Assembly: GCA_013398275.1 (NCBI GenBank)
Contig: VZSE01004866.1
Location: 2,064,783-2,128,782, forward strand
Length of the DNA stretch: 64,000 nucleotides
Direction: 5' to 3'
Source of the DNA: Promerops cafer
Lineage: Eukaryota > Chordata > Aves > Passeriformes > Nectariniidae
The position numbers were made by a program, and so were the translations under genes. How positions within the stretch are numbered: the first letter of the stretch is position 1; each line of letters opens with the position of its first letter. Shown here piece after piece: positions 1 to 13,562 of this stretch. A model generated the notes under the pieces. It was not told the origin of the DNA. It did no database searches and saw only the letters and a program-made list of their open reading frames with translations.

Positions 1-3000
1 AAAACACCATGCAAAAAAAAAAAAAAAAAACCAAACAAAAAAAACCCTTCAAAGATGCATTCATGCATTAAGAATGTCTGAACTTGACCAATGGCTTGGA
101 AACAAAATATCAGTTTTAGTGTACAACAGGAATGAAAGCTACTGGCACCCTGAACCATCCACACAGCTCCTCACCACACACACCCCTGAAACAGCAGTGC
201 ACTGGAAAACCAGGAATTCCCTGAGAAACACTAATTTGCTTGGTATAAATTTGCTTTGTTTCTTTTATCTTGCCTTCTGGGGCCCATAGGACTTTTTCTT
301 TTCAAAGCTGAGCAGAGGGATGGGATCTGATGGGCGAGCAGCTCTCTGGCCTTATGGTTTGTTCTCATTGTCCACAGGGTGACCCTGTGCTTGGTCTATT
401 GTTGAATATTATTATTATTAAAATACTTTTTGCATTGAGAAATATTTATGTTCCTGTGACATTTTCAACTGTTTTCATTCTTATATTGTCTGATTGCCTT
501 ACAAGACACTGGATAATCAAACCCTTACTTGAATTTTGCACGTAGGGAACTGACAAAGAATACAAAAATTTACGGCTGTGTTGGGAGCCCAGTTTATGGA
601 GGTTGTAACCCTTCCTAGAGGAGATGTATTGATTGTATTTTCTCATTAAGACCATCAAAGGTGCTTCTACAATTTAATTCTCATCAGTATGCATAGATTA
701 GACAGCCTGTTTTACAGACCAAATTCACAAGATTTTTTTGGATTAGTATATGTTTCTTCTGATCCACTATCCTCATCCCCAGCAGAGTCAAACTTAGGCA
801 TAGGCTTAACACCTCAGAGGGGGCAGTGGACTATGAAAGATAAAACATTATACCCAGACTACTTCTAGAAACACAGTTCTTACAGTCAGCTTCAGCATAA
901 ACCTATTTACTTATTTTATTCAAGAAATCTAAAATGTGACACTTCTTTTGTTAGTTATGTAGAAAGGGAGCAGACTTTGTAAGTGCTTTGCAAGTAGGAT
1001 TACTATAAACAAAACAGAAATTGCCAAGCCTTGCAAGAGGCCAAGACAATAGGGAGGGATTGCAGGCTTTCATCATTTCTTATGAGATAAGAACAGGTTA
1101 CCAATATTTTAGGTCTTATAAGAGTGATTTCAGTTTCTGCCTATACAGCAGAAAGAAGCCTGAAAAAGCAGCCTTAAATACAAACAGCCAAACCAAAACA
1201 TTTGTATTTCCCTTCCTAGACTTAGGTACTTTAAACTCTGTATTCAGATCAGCCAGAACATTAAAGAGCAGTAAATTTCAAATATGAAGTCTTAGAGAGG
1301 CTCATAATTCAGACAACTGAAACTGAGAACTCTAAATCCAGTTTCAGCACCTGAATATAGAGGACAATATAGGACTCCTAATTGTCCATTATAATAGATG
1401 CCTTGAAATCTGTCACACACAGAAATTGTTTCCTTTCATACTCATGCTAAAAGTCACATTTCACACCTTTGGCTGGGTTGCTTTGTAGCTCACTGAAGCA
1501 CCATTTTCTTATCTGGTTCTTTGAGCTAAGGCACATAGAAAATATACCATTACTTGGGGCCCTCAAAAAGTGACAGTTTCAAAAAGGTTTAAACCTGCTT
1601 TTGGGGAATCATTTAACACATCTCACATTTAAATTCTCAGGAGTGTTTACCTACATTCACTAGTCATGTTAGAAAATTTTCTTTTGGGACTTTTATGCTG
1701 TTGGTTTCTCTCTTCTTGCTACTAGCACTTTGTAAAGACTCACACTGAGCCTCGGAACTGCTGAACCCAAGCAGTGTGAGACCAGCAGTCCTACACTCAG
1801 CTTTTTCCTGATGCTGAATTTTGCACACACAGTGCTTTGGCACGGACTTTTGTTTTGTAAAGTGGAAATAAATTTAAAGTCACCATGTTTTATGAAAACC
1901 ATATGGCTTAACTCACAGTTCTTCAGCTTGGCAAGATTTGCTTGTGGAAGCAAACATGTTATGAATAGCTGAATTCCCTCTGCATTTAAATAACTTCTTG
2001 GAGACGGCCTTGAATGATACTGCAAACAAGCTATATTTGATTTAAAGCAATGATCATATGATTTAATTCCATATATTATAAAAATGAAATTAGAAATAAA
2101 TAGCACAAAGACACAAGAACTAAATGGAGATTAACACAATCCAAAAGAGAGATGTCAAATAAGTAGGTTAAACTGTAGCATTTGGTGGAATCACTCCAAT
2201 GACTCCAGAAAATCTGTTAAGTTAATGCTGCCTCGGGACTAGTTTTTGAGACTTCTTATGAACACAGCCACAGCAAAAGGGAGCCATCAGCTTCATCGAG
2301 GGGCTTTGCTGCTCAGTCTCATCACGGGGATGTCTCTGCTGTCAGGCTCTTCTGCCCCTGTATTCTCATTTTCAAGTTCTTAATTCAAAAAAGATGAGAT
2401 CTGTGTCACTTTTATTTATTATGTATCTTACTTTTCACTTTTTTACCCGTCTCATGTATCCAATTCTTCAAGCTTCTGCACTGTTTATTTGAAATAAAAT
2501 AGGATTCTTATTTTGCCATGGGAAGCAACTTGTGTTCCACTTTTTACTGCTGGTTTTTTTCTTAGATAGCCTTAGACAGCAACATTGCTTGCTATGGTCA
2601 CTTCATCTCAGATGTGTGTTCTGTCTTAAATCAGTTTTAGGATTATTGCATTATTTGATATATTATTTTGGAATTGCCCTACTAAGGAGGCTCTGGCTGT
2701 GTTCATCGTGTCCCACCCTCAGAAGACTTTGATGATCTTTAATAAATCCTTAAACAATCTTTAATTAACCCTTAAGATTTATTTTCTTTAAAAGCTATTC
2801 TCCCGTTTGTACAGGCTCTCTCATACAAACCTGGCTGCATTTGTTTTTTTAAGATACACTTCCATGGTAGGCTCTTCCTTCACAAGAGCAAAACCTCAAG
2901 GAATTAATCAGTATTTTTTTATTTCACACTCCTGCTTCAAGCTCCTTCAAAACTTCCACTAAGTTTATCGCATAAATTTTCTAGTTTTTAATCATATCTA

Positions 3001-6000
3001 TTTTCCACATTATTCTAGAACACTAAATTAAAAATACATCCCTTAAAGCAAAGGAGAAGGTGTGTACATCAGCAGCAGTATCACAATTGCCAATCTGTAG
3101 TATATACCTAAGGTCTAGGAATTATGAAAATTTGTTATCATCATCTAAGAGCCACCTTCAGGACTTTCCATTTGTTATTTGATATGAAAATTTGTTAAAA
3201 AAATGTCCATGCTCTTGTTTATGTATATATCCCTGTTTGGCAGTATATGATCTTGGAGAGGTAGTTCTGAAAAATACAGCTTTTTCTTTGAATTTAAAGA
3301 ATCAGAGTGAAGTATTGTTTTATTAGTTTGATTCATCCTGTGCTTATCTTTAAGTTCCTATTGCTTCAGATGAACCAGCACAGTTTTAATTCATTTCCTT
3401 AACTGATTTTCACTCAAATGCTGCCATTCTGTCTATCAAAAATAACAGCATTTGAAATTCTTCATCAGAACCTTACAGCAGCCTCTTGGGAAAGAGGCAA
3501 ATCCTCTAGGATTCCTCTAAGGTAATTAGAGTAAGAAAAGACATTCTAAAAGGTGTCTTGAAAGCTTTGAAAATAAAAGTAACTGAGACACAGCTCAGTT
3601 ACCTCCTGAAAGGGGAGATTCTTGTCAAGGAGGGGAATTGAGGTCACTAATTGACAACACTTGAAAGATTTTCAGAGGAGACAGCAAATCTGTCTCTGAA
3701 AAAGTGGTCCAGATCATTGAAGGACAAGACAAGAGAGTCCATTTTTCATCATTTCCTTTTATTATGGCTGCCTCTACAAGAATCCCTTTCAGCAACTTAA
3801 AAACTGAAATAGTAATATTCCAGCGACATGATGAAAAAGCATATGGAAATAAATAGTGACCCAATCTGAAGACGAGTCAGAAATCCGACTTCACTATAGA
3901 GAAGTCTTAACATTAGAGGTGCCAAAATGAGTTCTGGAGGCAAATGGTGCCCCCAGTTTGAAGGAATTGTAGAAGGTGGATCCCAGTGGATGGGGGGATG
4001 TGATCACAGGTTCCTGCAGGAGCAAAGAGGAGGAGCTGGGCAATGCAGGTGTTTTGTTGCCCACAGCCTGTTTACATTACAAATTCAAGTGTAAAAACGG
4101 CCCAGGCAAGCAGTCTTGTGCTACCTTTAATCCAGCCAAGCTGGGCAGCAGCAGGAGAGAGGATATTGGATACTGCAGGCACAGAGAGCAGCCCAGGCTG
4201 CCCGAGCAGATCCCCAGAGACCCTGCAGGCTGCTGCAGTGCAGGAAGTGGGGGACAGATATCTAAAATCAGAAGCTGTTTGTAGTTTGTGATACCAGTCT
4301 GTGTTTCCCTCCAGGAATGGGAATGATAGAAAGCAAACTTGAATAGAGCTGAGGATATATAGCAAACATCAAACAGTAATGGTAAAGGTAAAACACAAAG
4401 AAACATGCAGGGTAGGACAGGAGGCAGAAGAGTTGCTTTTAAATTGAGTAGGTCGGGTCTTCAAAAGATAAAACCAAGAATTAAATAACAACTCTCCTGA
4501 AAAAGAGTTTTAATTCAGTGAAGGCTTTGTTTATGTGGCTATAATAACCACACTGAGAAGATACCTCGCTGCTTCCCTGGCAGTAAGTGCTCCTGTCCCC
4601 TTCTGTCTCTTAGAGGCTGACAGCTGCATCCATCCTTCCCTCACCAGCAATCCCGTTTGCTCCACAAGAACTGACCTCTGCTTCTCTCAAATTGCCTCAT
4701 TCACTCAAGAACACAGCTTAAACGCTTAGCAAATACCCTCAAACTGAATTAGATTTTTCATTTTCCTGAGGAAAGCACAGGCCTGGGTCTAAAGGAGGTC
4801 CCACTTCTTCAAAGCATGGCACTGAATATTAGATTATTGCTCCCTATAATCTTTGATTCTTTTATCTTCTCTGACCACAGCCAGGACTGGTTAACACAAA
4901 CCATAGAACAATAGTCTTAGTGCATATACAGGGAGGTGGAAAAGTTCAGGTTTATGGGGATACCAACATGTCATGGCAGCACCAAATCTAAATCACAAAT
5001 ATTGCTAAAATTATTTTGCATCTTATCACTTCGTATAAATGTCCTAGAAGGCACTTCATGCCTGGCTTCTGCAGATCCCACAAGTTTGCTGTCTGTGCTG
5101 CCAAGAGGCAAAGCTTATTTGGGGTCATTACAGCAACCTCAGCAGACCCCAGTGTGGGGCACTGTTTTGGGGCTTTGTGCTCTGGTTTTAGCTGGGATTT
5201 GTACTTAGCAGGAGTGTCCTGGAGAGAAGATTTTGTGTCTTGTAGGAGCTGAGAATTGATCCTTGTGGGAATCATCCTGCCCTTGCCCCCTTACACAGGT
5301 ACAAAGGGGCACACACATCTTTGCCCTCTTTCTGTACTTCTGAGCCAATCGTGTTTCCATGCAAAAGCTGTTAATGTTGGCTTGCACACAGGTGGGTTTG
5401 TATCTCTGAAATGTGCATTTGTGATTTTACCTATGATACTGAATTGCAAGGACTATGAGGCCTCCAAGCGTGTGCTTCTAGTGCTGAAATTGAAATTTTG
5501 AAGTGGGGGTACAAGCATTCCAAAGGACCAATATGGAAAGTTTGGCATCCTCCTGCATGCTTTCCTGTTCTGTTTCCTCTCTGGAAAATGCTGGAAACCC
5601 TCAAGGTCCATCCTTGTCTGCCAGCATATCCTGGCTCACTTTAAGCACTGGATGTGCCACCTGTACAGATTTTAGCTGTGAACGCATCTGAAGCTTACAT
5701 GGGTTTTAAGAATTATACCACTTTCATAAATTAAAAAGAATATTTTTGGGAAATATTCACACTTCATGTGCTTTCTGGAAGCATCATTTAGATTTGCAAG
5801 ACCCAAGAAATTAATATTACAGTTCTTGATTGTGACAGCACTAACCAGGCAGTCTCCAAATAAGGTTTGGAGTCCATTCAAAAAGTAAAAAAATCACAGC
5901 AGTATTGAGGTATGGAAGGAATGATACTGAAAACACCTCCAAAATTGGATGCAGTGACTTTCCCGGTGTCAGACCCAGGGTTAATTTGATTTGTTCAGTG

Positions 6001-8101
6001 CCATGTGTGCTTTCTGACTTTCTGTGATATCGTGACTCTGACTGCCCCTCTGTATTGGGTGGATTTGTACAGCAGAAGTTCACGAGACCCTTTTCACTGA
6101 CCTGCCTGCATGAAGCCTATTTCAGAAGAATGACATATACTCTCAGGGAAACATTTAATCCTGTACATTCTCTCACACCTTTTGCCCAAAATATAGTACA
6201 ATGTTACTGAAAGTACAGAGTTTTTGAGTGTGTCTGGTAATATAGGGAGCAATTCTTCAACATAAAGATGGTATTATCTTCTTTTAGTGTCTCTTGCTCT
6301 GATTTTATGGACCTACCTGCATGTTTGATAATAAAACAGATCTGTTGATGGAGATGAAAACCTTTCATAAAAGCAGAGAAATACAAAGTCCGAATGTTGT
6401 TGTTAGGATCCATAATGAGTAGGAATGTAAAAATAAGTTTATGTTGACATTTTTTCACAGTATACAAAATACTAAGCCTTTTCTTGGAGAACACAACATC
6501 ACTTAGCATTTCATAGAGCATTTTGGTTCTGATGTGGTGGAGAGAAAGAAGTAATCAGCTTCTCAGAAACTAAGGAGAGAGACCATGCTAAGTGTACTCT
6601 TTATACTATGGTACAGTAACACTGGAAAATTGCAAAAAGCACTTTATACATCAAGAAGGATTAGAATCATGTCTACCAAACAGCTATAGCAGAAAGCTCC
6701 TATATGCAAATAATCAAAATAATTTTCTGCCTTAAGAAAAAAAAAAGTACTTCTTTAAAGAAGCTTGACATGTAAATAGTATTGAGATATGTTCCAGAAA
6801 TCCCCAGAAACAAAAATGCAAGGAAGAGAAGGGTGATGCAGGCAGAGTTTTTTTACTCAGACTGAATTTCCAAGTGTCAAACACTGCTTTATTATCCATA
6901 ACACCAAGACAGAAGCATGATGTGGTTGCTGCCTTCTGTCACTCTGCTTGCTAGTCACTGCAGCCATTAAAATGCCAGAAAGAAAGGAGCTGCAGAAATA
7001 AGGCACATATTGGATGGAGTATACGTTATTTTTAACTATCCCTTCAAGAACTGTACTTGTTTTATTAATTTCTGAGGATGTTTGTTTCTGATATTTACAG
7101 CTGAACATCTGTTTTATAATCTCTGGAGAAAGTTGTGCAGAATAAATTCACTGTCATTAAATACAGAGCAGTGCTGAACTACTCTACTCCTCAGTTCAGA
7201 ACACTGCTGTTATCTCAGGGCTTGAAATGTTTCTCTTCATGGCTAATTGATCATGATCCATGTGACAGCTTCTCCTCTCCAAATAGGAAATAACACTAAG
7301 GGATTCTTTGCCTTTCTTAAAGTCTGTGTCTTTATCTTAAAAAGTTGTCTATTGTCAGCTGGGGAGTGGTTTTGATGGAGTTAAAGGTGGGGTGGAACGA
7401 GGATTAAAACACAGCCCAGACTGCCCTGTCAACCCAGAAAGCTGATGTCAGGTATCACCCAACCTGCCATAAAACCCAGGGATGAAGGAGCCAAACCTCC
7501 CTAATCAAATTTGAGAAGAGAAAGTATCCACTCAAGGGAGAATTTGGCTCATGCAACCCTCATGGAGTGACAGATACAGATATGGCTTCTGGTGGGAGAC
7601 CGTGTGAAGCACCCACAATGCCACATTTGCTGCTCTGTGGCTTCCCAGCTGGCTCTTGGAAAACCAATTAGCACCTTCATTTACCGGTTAGCAGCCCCAT
7701 TAGAAATGCCCTGATGAAAAGACATGTCTCAGCCTGACATGTCATTACTGGCTACTTCCTGTGACACATTCCTGCTTGTATATGATGCTTTTACATGATC
7801 TCCCTCTGTATCTGTCTCCCTCAGCTCCTGCCTCCCAGCAGTCAGCCTGTCAAAACTGGCAGGCTTTGCTTTTTTCCATTACTCAAAAGAGCAACAGGGA
7901 CAACCTCTTTTAAATTTCTTTGGTCCTTTCTCTCTCAAGACCAGACCCTGTTCCTCATCCCTGTGCCCCACATCTTCCCCTGGGCTCCGCTTGCCTCTGT
8001 GATCAGAATTATCTGGCAATATCACAGTGCTGAACACAGCTGATCACAGCAGCCAGGCACGAGGTTGCCAGGAGCTAACAACTTCACAAGACCCAGAGAA
8101 C
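1..8101. other. Non-coding stretch with no recognisable gene
   Basis: I see no gene, RNA gene or clear transposon here. The sequence is AT-rich with frequent stops in all frames. The longest open frame (1693-2106, minus, 137 codons) has low-complexity composition, resembles no family I know and fits chance expectation. A short A-rich tract opens the window. A 16-base AT-rich phrase recurs loosely near 3123 and 3183, which may be coincidence. The region around 4000-4260 is somewhat richer in G and C but has no CpG cluster. It could be intergenic or intronic; the sequence alone does not decide. Confidence 0.6.
13..50. repeat. A-rich low-complexity tract
   Basis: A run of about 18 A followed by CCAAAC and a further A8 run. 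It is a simple A-rich tract at the window edge. No polyadenylation hexamer or transposon body is visible, because anything on its left lies outside the window. Confidence 0.8.

Positions 8102-8126
<25 letters not shown>
8102..8126. repeat. Poly(A) run, 25 A
   Basis: An uninterrupted run of 25 A, followed by GAGAAAG. No AATAAA or ATTAAA lies in the preceding 40 bases and no flanking direct repeat is obvious. I therefore read it as a simple homopolymer rather than the tail of a retrocopy. Confidence 0.85.
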
Positions 8127-8132
<6 letters not shown>

Positions 8133-11100
8133 GCAGCTAGGATTTTAGAAATAACTGAGCATCCTGTTTTTCATTAAATTTTAATGGGCATGAAGGTCAT
8201 ACACTGAGCTCATGATCCTGCTTGTGCCTGGAAGAAAGAATACAAACTGAAAACACTATGATTATATCTTCACTTATTCTTTCCTTCGTGTCAGTTACAG
8301 TAACTGCATTCTCTGGCATGGTAGATTGGTATTTTTTTTTTTTACCATTTTCGAAATTAGCACTATTTTTTTATACTGAGTAGAAATTATTTTCTGAACA
8401 ATGTTTTAAAAAGCAACTGCACAAGAAATAAAAATCATAAGGTTGGAACAGAAAGCAAACACAAAGTTGGCAGGTTTTGGAAGCAGAAGCCTGAACTGTC
8501 ACATCAACTGAGCATTCATCTCAGAATTCGTATCAGTGACCACCCTAAAACATATTTACAGTTTTGGGGCCCCAAGCCTGAAACAAGAGGTCTCTGATTC
8601 TTCCTAGGCATCTTTCCCATTAGTTTCCCTGCCAGAAGCAAGACAAACTCTGTGTGTCTGAACATACTGTTCAAAATTTCATATAGTGAAAAATTAAAAA
8701 TTTTGAATATAGCCTGAGTTTTTCTCTAGCAATGAAGAAGATAAAAGAGACAACATAACACAATACTTTGCTGCCTAAAGGGACCTCTCACTTGGACATT
8801 AATAACTATTTGAGTAAGAATGATTACACTAACATGCATACTGGAAAGATAAACAAGGGGTTTGTAAACAAAACAAATTTATTTTCTTTTTAAATTGGAT
8901 CCTGCAAGTGTTTTCACCACTAAGTATTATTGCTTACAGAGGAGCTTCTCAAAGAGCTGCCTGGGTACTGGGTGTGTGATGACTCCTTCATCTTCAGCAT
9001 TACTGCAGGAAGGAAAACTAACTGAGGAAATTAATATGCAGTGTGATCAGATAAATTTCTACTGCTTCAAAGCAAGCTGAGACCTACTCAGAAGTTCATT
9101 GTGCCTCTAGAGTGACACTTTTTATCAGTGTTTCCCTACTCTAATGAAACTTCTTCCTGGGCAACCCTCAGAACTGAGAGGCTAATTCACTTCCTTTTGA
9201 GTTTATAGCCTGCAGAGGCTATGATCAGCCTTTCTGTGAGGACTAACAATGGCAAAAAAAAGCTGGAGACAGCTCCAATCTGATGGCTGACATCTTAATG
9301 GTGACTTTTCTCATAACATCTTCCCATTATGTCTTTACTTGCCAAATCAGGCACAAAATGTAACAAGTGCTGAGGACACCAACAGGACAGAACTGCTGCT
9401 AAATTACACTTTTTTTTTTTTTGTGTTGCTTTATCTTATCCCTTTCTTATGAAAAATAATTTGAAGTTTTGTCAGCATCTTAATTCCAATTTACTCCTTT
9501 CTTCATTTATTCTTCAAAAATTCTAAATGCATATTTGAGATTTTCCTCCATGGCATTACTTCCCTCCTTTTTCCCCCAAAGATCTTTTTCTTTTGTACTC
9601 CTATCTAGCATGGATTCCCAAGGCACAATCTGAGGGATGTTTTGGTGGATGCACAGTGGAATAAGTGCCATGGAAAGCAGGAGGCAAAGTGGAGTGGGGA
9701 AAAAAATAAAAAGGAAAAAATACCCCAAACAAAGCAAAACCAAGCAACTTAAAGAGCAGAGGTTTAGGCTACACGGTCTTTATCCTGGCAAAAGCCTTCG
9801 CTCATCTCCCTTCCAAAGAAAGAGAAGTACGGAAGAATGGAGAAAAGAGAAGTGCAGAAGGTACCATCATCACTAGCAGCTCAGTCCCCAACCAGCCTGA
9901 ATTTTCAAACGTGCTTCCACATCTGCAGGAGCTTTGCTCTGTGGGTATAGACGTCCCTTTTTCAGCTGGTGCTGTACAAAGTTTGCAAGGTCACAAGAGC
10001 CAGGTGAAAAAGAAATTGTCACGGCACTTAAATGAGGTCCCGCTTGGTCTTGCCTTGGTTCTGAGAAGGACATTTTGCCTCCAAATCCTCTAGACACCCT
10101 TGGATGAAGTCAGGCATGTCAATGCAAAGTTATTTTCTTGATTTTGCTGTCATTTTAAGTCCTTCATCCCTACCTGTTTCTGGAATTTAAAAGCTTTCTC
10201 AGTTAACAGCTGGCATTTCCCTTAGATCTGGAGCTTAGTGCTTGCCAGAAACCATCTACCAGAAGGGAAGAAAGCAGGTTGAAACTCACATATTGAGGAT
10301 TTTTCCTTCGTACCTTCAGCTTGATTTTATACTGCCTGGACATACACAATAACCTCTTTGCCTGCAAGTTTAAATGACCCCAATGCAGACAACGGATCAA
10401 GGAACAGGGGAGCATTTAATTTTGTTTTGAATGACTCTTTGGCCCAAAGGTCTCAGCCTGCTTAATTTATTTATGAAAATGTAATGCTATCTGATATACC
10501 ACACATGCAAACGCTTTTAAAGCTTTCGCCTCAAAGTTTGGAAATTAGCAAACACAGAACCACTTACTTGGTCCTCGGATGTTATATTCGTCTCAGCAGG
10601 ATCTCTAATGGATTTTCCACATCATTTAATATCTTGCAAGATATAACAACACATTGTGTCATTTTTCAGAAGCAATTAAGCTAAAGTTATGATTTGAGGG
10701 AAACTGCCTTCCACTTCATCAGAAAGCAATATGTTGCCTTTGCCAAAGTTCAGCTTTCAGAAAGGGGACCAATATAACAACTCTAGAAAGTGAAGCACAA
10801 GGTCTGAAGACATTTGTAGAATATCTCCTTTAAGTGGCAAATGTTACATGCAAGGATGAAAACAGACCCTGGATTTCCCCTGTTTGGCACTGCAAGCTGC
10901 GTGGGCATAACCAGGGCCGTGCACAACCAGCACAGGTCATGCATAAGGAAGCACCTCATCCCGTCACTCTGCCTTGCTGGTGAGCCCACGTGAGCCACCA
11001 GCACATCAGCACAGATCCCAGAGCTGCCACATGGACATCCAGGCTGAACAAGCAGAGGATCCAAAGTTCTTCTGAACCTGCTCATGGAGGCAAACCCTGT

Positions 11101-13149
11101 GCCCACTCAGCCCTGGGGGAAGCTGTGGGGATCAGAGCCCGCACTAACAAGTTTTTCCGGCTATCACAAACATTTTGCTCTCAGCAAGGTGGTGGTTGGG
11201 ATTGTCAGAACAACACGGAAAACAAAGGAAAGCAAGGCCATGGCTGAGCTCCAGAGGATGAGGACTAGCCAGGCGTGGAGCAAAGATGAACATCAGGAGA
11301 TGCCTGGAAATCATGGCTTAAAGCTGTCCAACAGCTTCTATGGAATATCTTTAAAAGGACATATGAACTGCACACACATGCTGAGCAAGCTCACTGATAA
11401 ATAGACAGCAGCTATTGGTCACACCAGAGGGAAAGTTTCATTTTAGTCAATTTTTAGTAGTTTTTAATACTCTAATTCATTTTGATCTCATGGGGGTTTT
11501 ATGCTTTCCTCTATGCAAAAGCTGAAATATTTTTTTAAAGCTGAATGGAAATAAGCTTACAAATTCTGGTCTGACTTTAAAACACAAGAAACTTTGCAAA
11601 CCTAATTATACATATTCAGAAAAAGCTTAGAGGCTGGTTAAAAACCATTCCTGCCCTGGAGACCTTTCAAGCCATGAAAATCTGGAGATCAACAAAGGGC
11701 AGGACTGTCATGCTCATTTTGCACGTTTCATTAGATCTGGAGAACAAGCCAAATGTGTGGTGAGGAGGAATAGGGCAGGGCTGGAGGTCTGGCTCCTAGC
11801 TTACAGTTACATGCATTTGCAATGCAAATTTCTCACATGCAGTAAAGTTGCTATTATGGTTTGATCAAGAGAGGGTTTTAAAATATATGAACTGAACAGT
11901 TTATGAGTAACCTCTTTTCACAGCTTGTAGTTGGTTACAGTTTCAGTTCCAGTCCAGAGAGCAAGAAAAATCATCTCAGACTTTTGCATTAGGTCCAGAT
12001 GGGATATCAACACTCCTGCTTCAAAGCACAACACAGCCTGTAAGTGCTGGTGTTTCAAAGAAACTTTCCAAAACACGGAGGGATTTGGCACTTATCTGAG
12101 ACTCTTTTTTTCCACAGGGAAAAACACGGCAGAGTGCTGGGAAGGGACACTAAATCAGCATCAGCTGTGAAATACTTCAGTGCTCTCTTTTCTGTGCATC
12201 TGTCCATTCTTCAGATCAGGTACTTATATTCCTAGCAGATGGTTCAGATATATATCATTTCTTCGTACTTGTCAAAAGTGATGTGGTCTTGCATGGCAAA
12301 AGAAATACATCAGCTAATCCTACTCATCCTGACTTGAGTCTATAATTTTCTTCTTCTGAATAAAGTATTACTTTGACTGCTGTCACTGGCTAAAAAATTG
12401 ACAAGATCTGTCACCTTTCAATTTCTTGTAATGATTTAATAAGGCTTTTTTAACTCTTTCAAATATACATATATATATATATTTATTTCAGAGTGAGATC
12501 AATCTCATAGGACAATGGCAGTTTTAGACATACAAAGAACAAGGTGTTTTGTAACTATTTATATCTGTTCTGCTAAAACCCCACTATTTTTTGCAAAAGC
12601 TAAATGAATTCTGATAATAAAATCTCTTACATTAAATTGTATTACAAAGAGCTACACATGACCCTGTTCACTGAATGAAAAGAAACAGATATACTTTTTA
12701 GACACAGACAAGAAAAAATACAACCTGTAAGTTTGTTGGGATCAGAGTAGAAAATCACTAGCAAAAATCATGAGCATTTGGCACTGTGAGATGAAAAGGC
12801 TGAAATCCTCCTTAATTTTTGGGCATCTTAGGAGACCACATACTGCTCAGGATGCAAGTGTGGCACCTCCACACCAGTAGTGAGTACATCTTTTGCAACC
12901 TGCTCATGGCAACTCAAAAATCAGTTTACAGTGACTTCACCATCTGGACAAAAGAGAAACCATAAACCCCATATTTTGGAAATTAAATGAGAACAAAGTG
13001 AAGGGAGCAACTTCACAAGCTGAGAAGCACTGCATTGAAAATTATACTTGATACAATGAAATAAAATAGTTTTTTTCCTAGAACTAATTATCGTAATGTA
13101 AATCTCATTGCCAGTCCACTGCAGAGCATCCTCATGAGGAAGTTTTAAC
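8127..13149. other. Non-coding stretch with homopolymer runs
   Basis: No supported gene. Poly(T) runs of 12-13 bases lie at 8332-8343 and 9410-9422, and a short (AT)n microsatellite is at 12468-12484. The interval 10880-11300 is richer in G and C and has overlapping open frames of about 85-107 codons on both strands. They disagree in frame, match no family I recognise, and show no convincing splice-site pair. I treat them as chance open frames. Confidence 0.55.
12468..12484. repeat. (AT)n microsatellite
   Basis: About eight consecutive AT dinucleotides in an AT-rich setting, ending in ATTTATTT. It is a simple dinucleotide repeat with no associated gene signal. Confidence 0.85.
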
Positions 13150-13562
13150 TGCAGTGAGGTCTCCCCTCAGGCTCCTCTCCTCCAGGCTGAACAGACCAAG
13201 TGTCTCAGCCACTCCTCACATGACTTCCCCTCAAGGTTCTTCATCATTTTCATTGCCCTCCTTTGGACACTCTAATAGTTTAATGTCTTTAATATTGTGG
13301 TGGCCAAAATTGCACACAATATTCAAAGTGAGGCCTCCCCAGCCCAGAGCAGAGCGGGACAATCCCCTCCCTTGCCCGCCTGGCCGTGCTGGGCCTGATG
13401 CCCCCAGGACAGGGATGTCCCTTCTGGCTGCCAGGGCACTGCTGGCTCATGTTCAACTTGCCACTGACCAGGACCCCCAGGTCCCTTCCCATGGCACTGC
13501 TCTGCAGCCCCTCATTCCCCAGTCTGTCCGTACATCCAGGGTTGCCCCATCCCAGGTCTGAA
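13150..13562 (-). mobile_element. CR1 LINE fragment, internal ORF2 region
   Basis: A 5'-truncated CR1 retrotransposon copy lying antisense. Read on the minus strand, 13492-13289 stays open and carries CR1 ORF2 motifs that follow the reverse transcriptase domain, including RDLGVLV, KLNMSQQC and RPHFEYCVQFW. Beyond this, toward lower coordinates, the nucleotide similarity continues through the segment corresponding to LRELGLFSLE and RRLRGDL. The frame there is broken by small indels and substitutions. The usual CR1 3' end (about 220 bases with the ATTCTATG-type repeats) is missing on the left, so the copy has lost both ends. It is a non-functional remnant with no host role visible. Boundaries are approximate. 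Confidence 0.93.

Noticed and set aside
1693..2106. 137-codon minus-strand open frame
   Set aside because: No recognised domain, no splice or promoter context; compatible with chance in a 64-kb AT-rich window.
8102..8126. A25 run as a retrocopy tail
   Set aside because: No polyadenylation hexamer upstream and no flanking duplication, unlike the 52.98 kb site.
10783..11404. Overlapping open frames on both strands in a G+C-richer patch
   Set aside because: Stops are rarer simply because of base composition; the frames conflict and match nothing I recognise.
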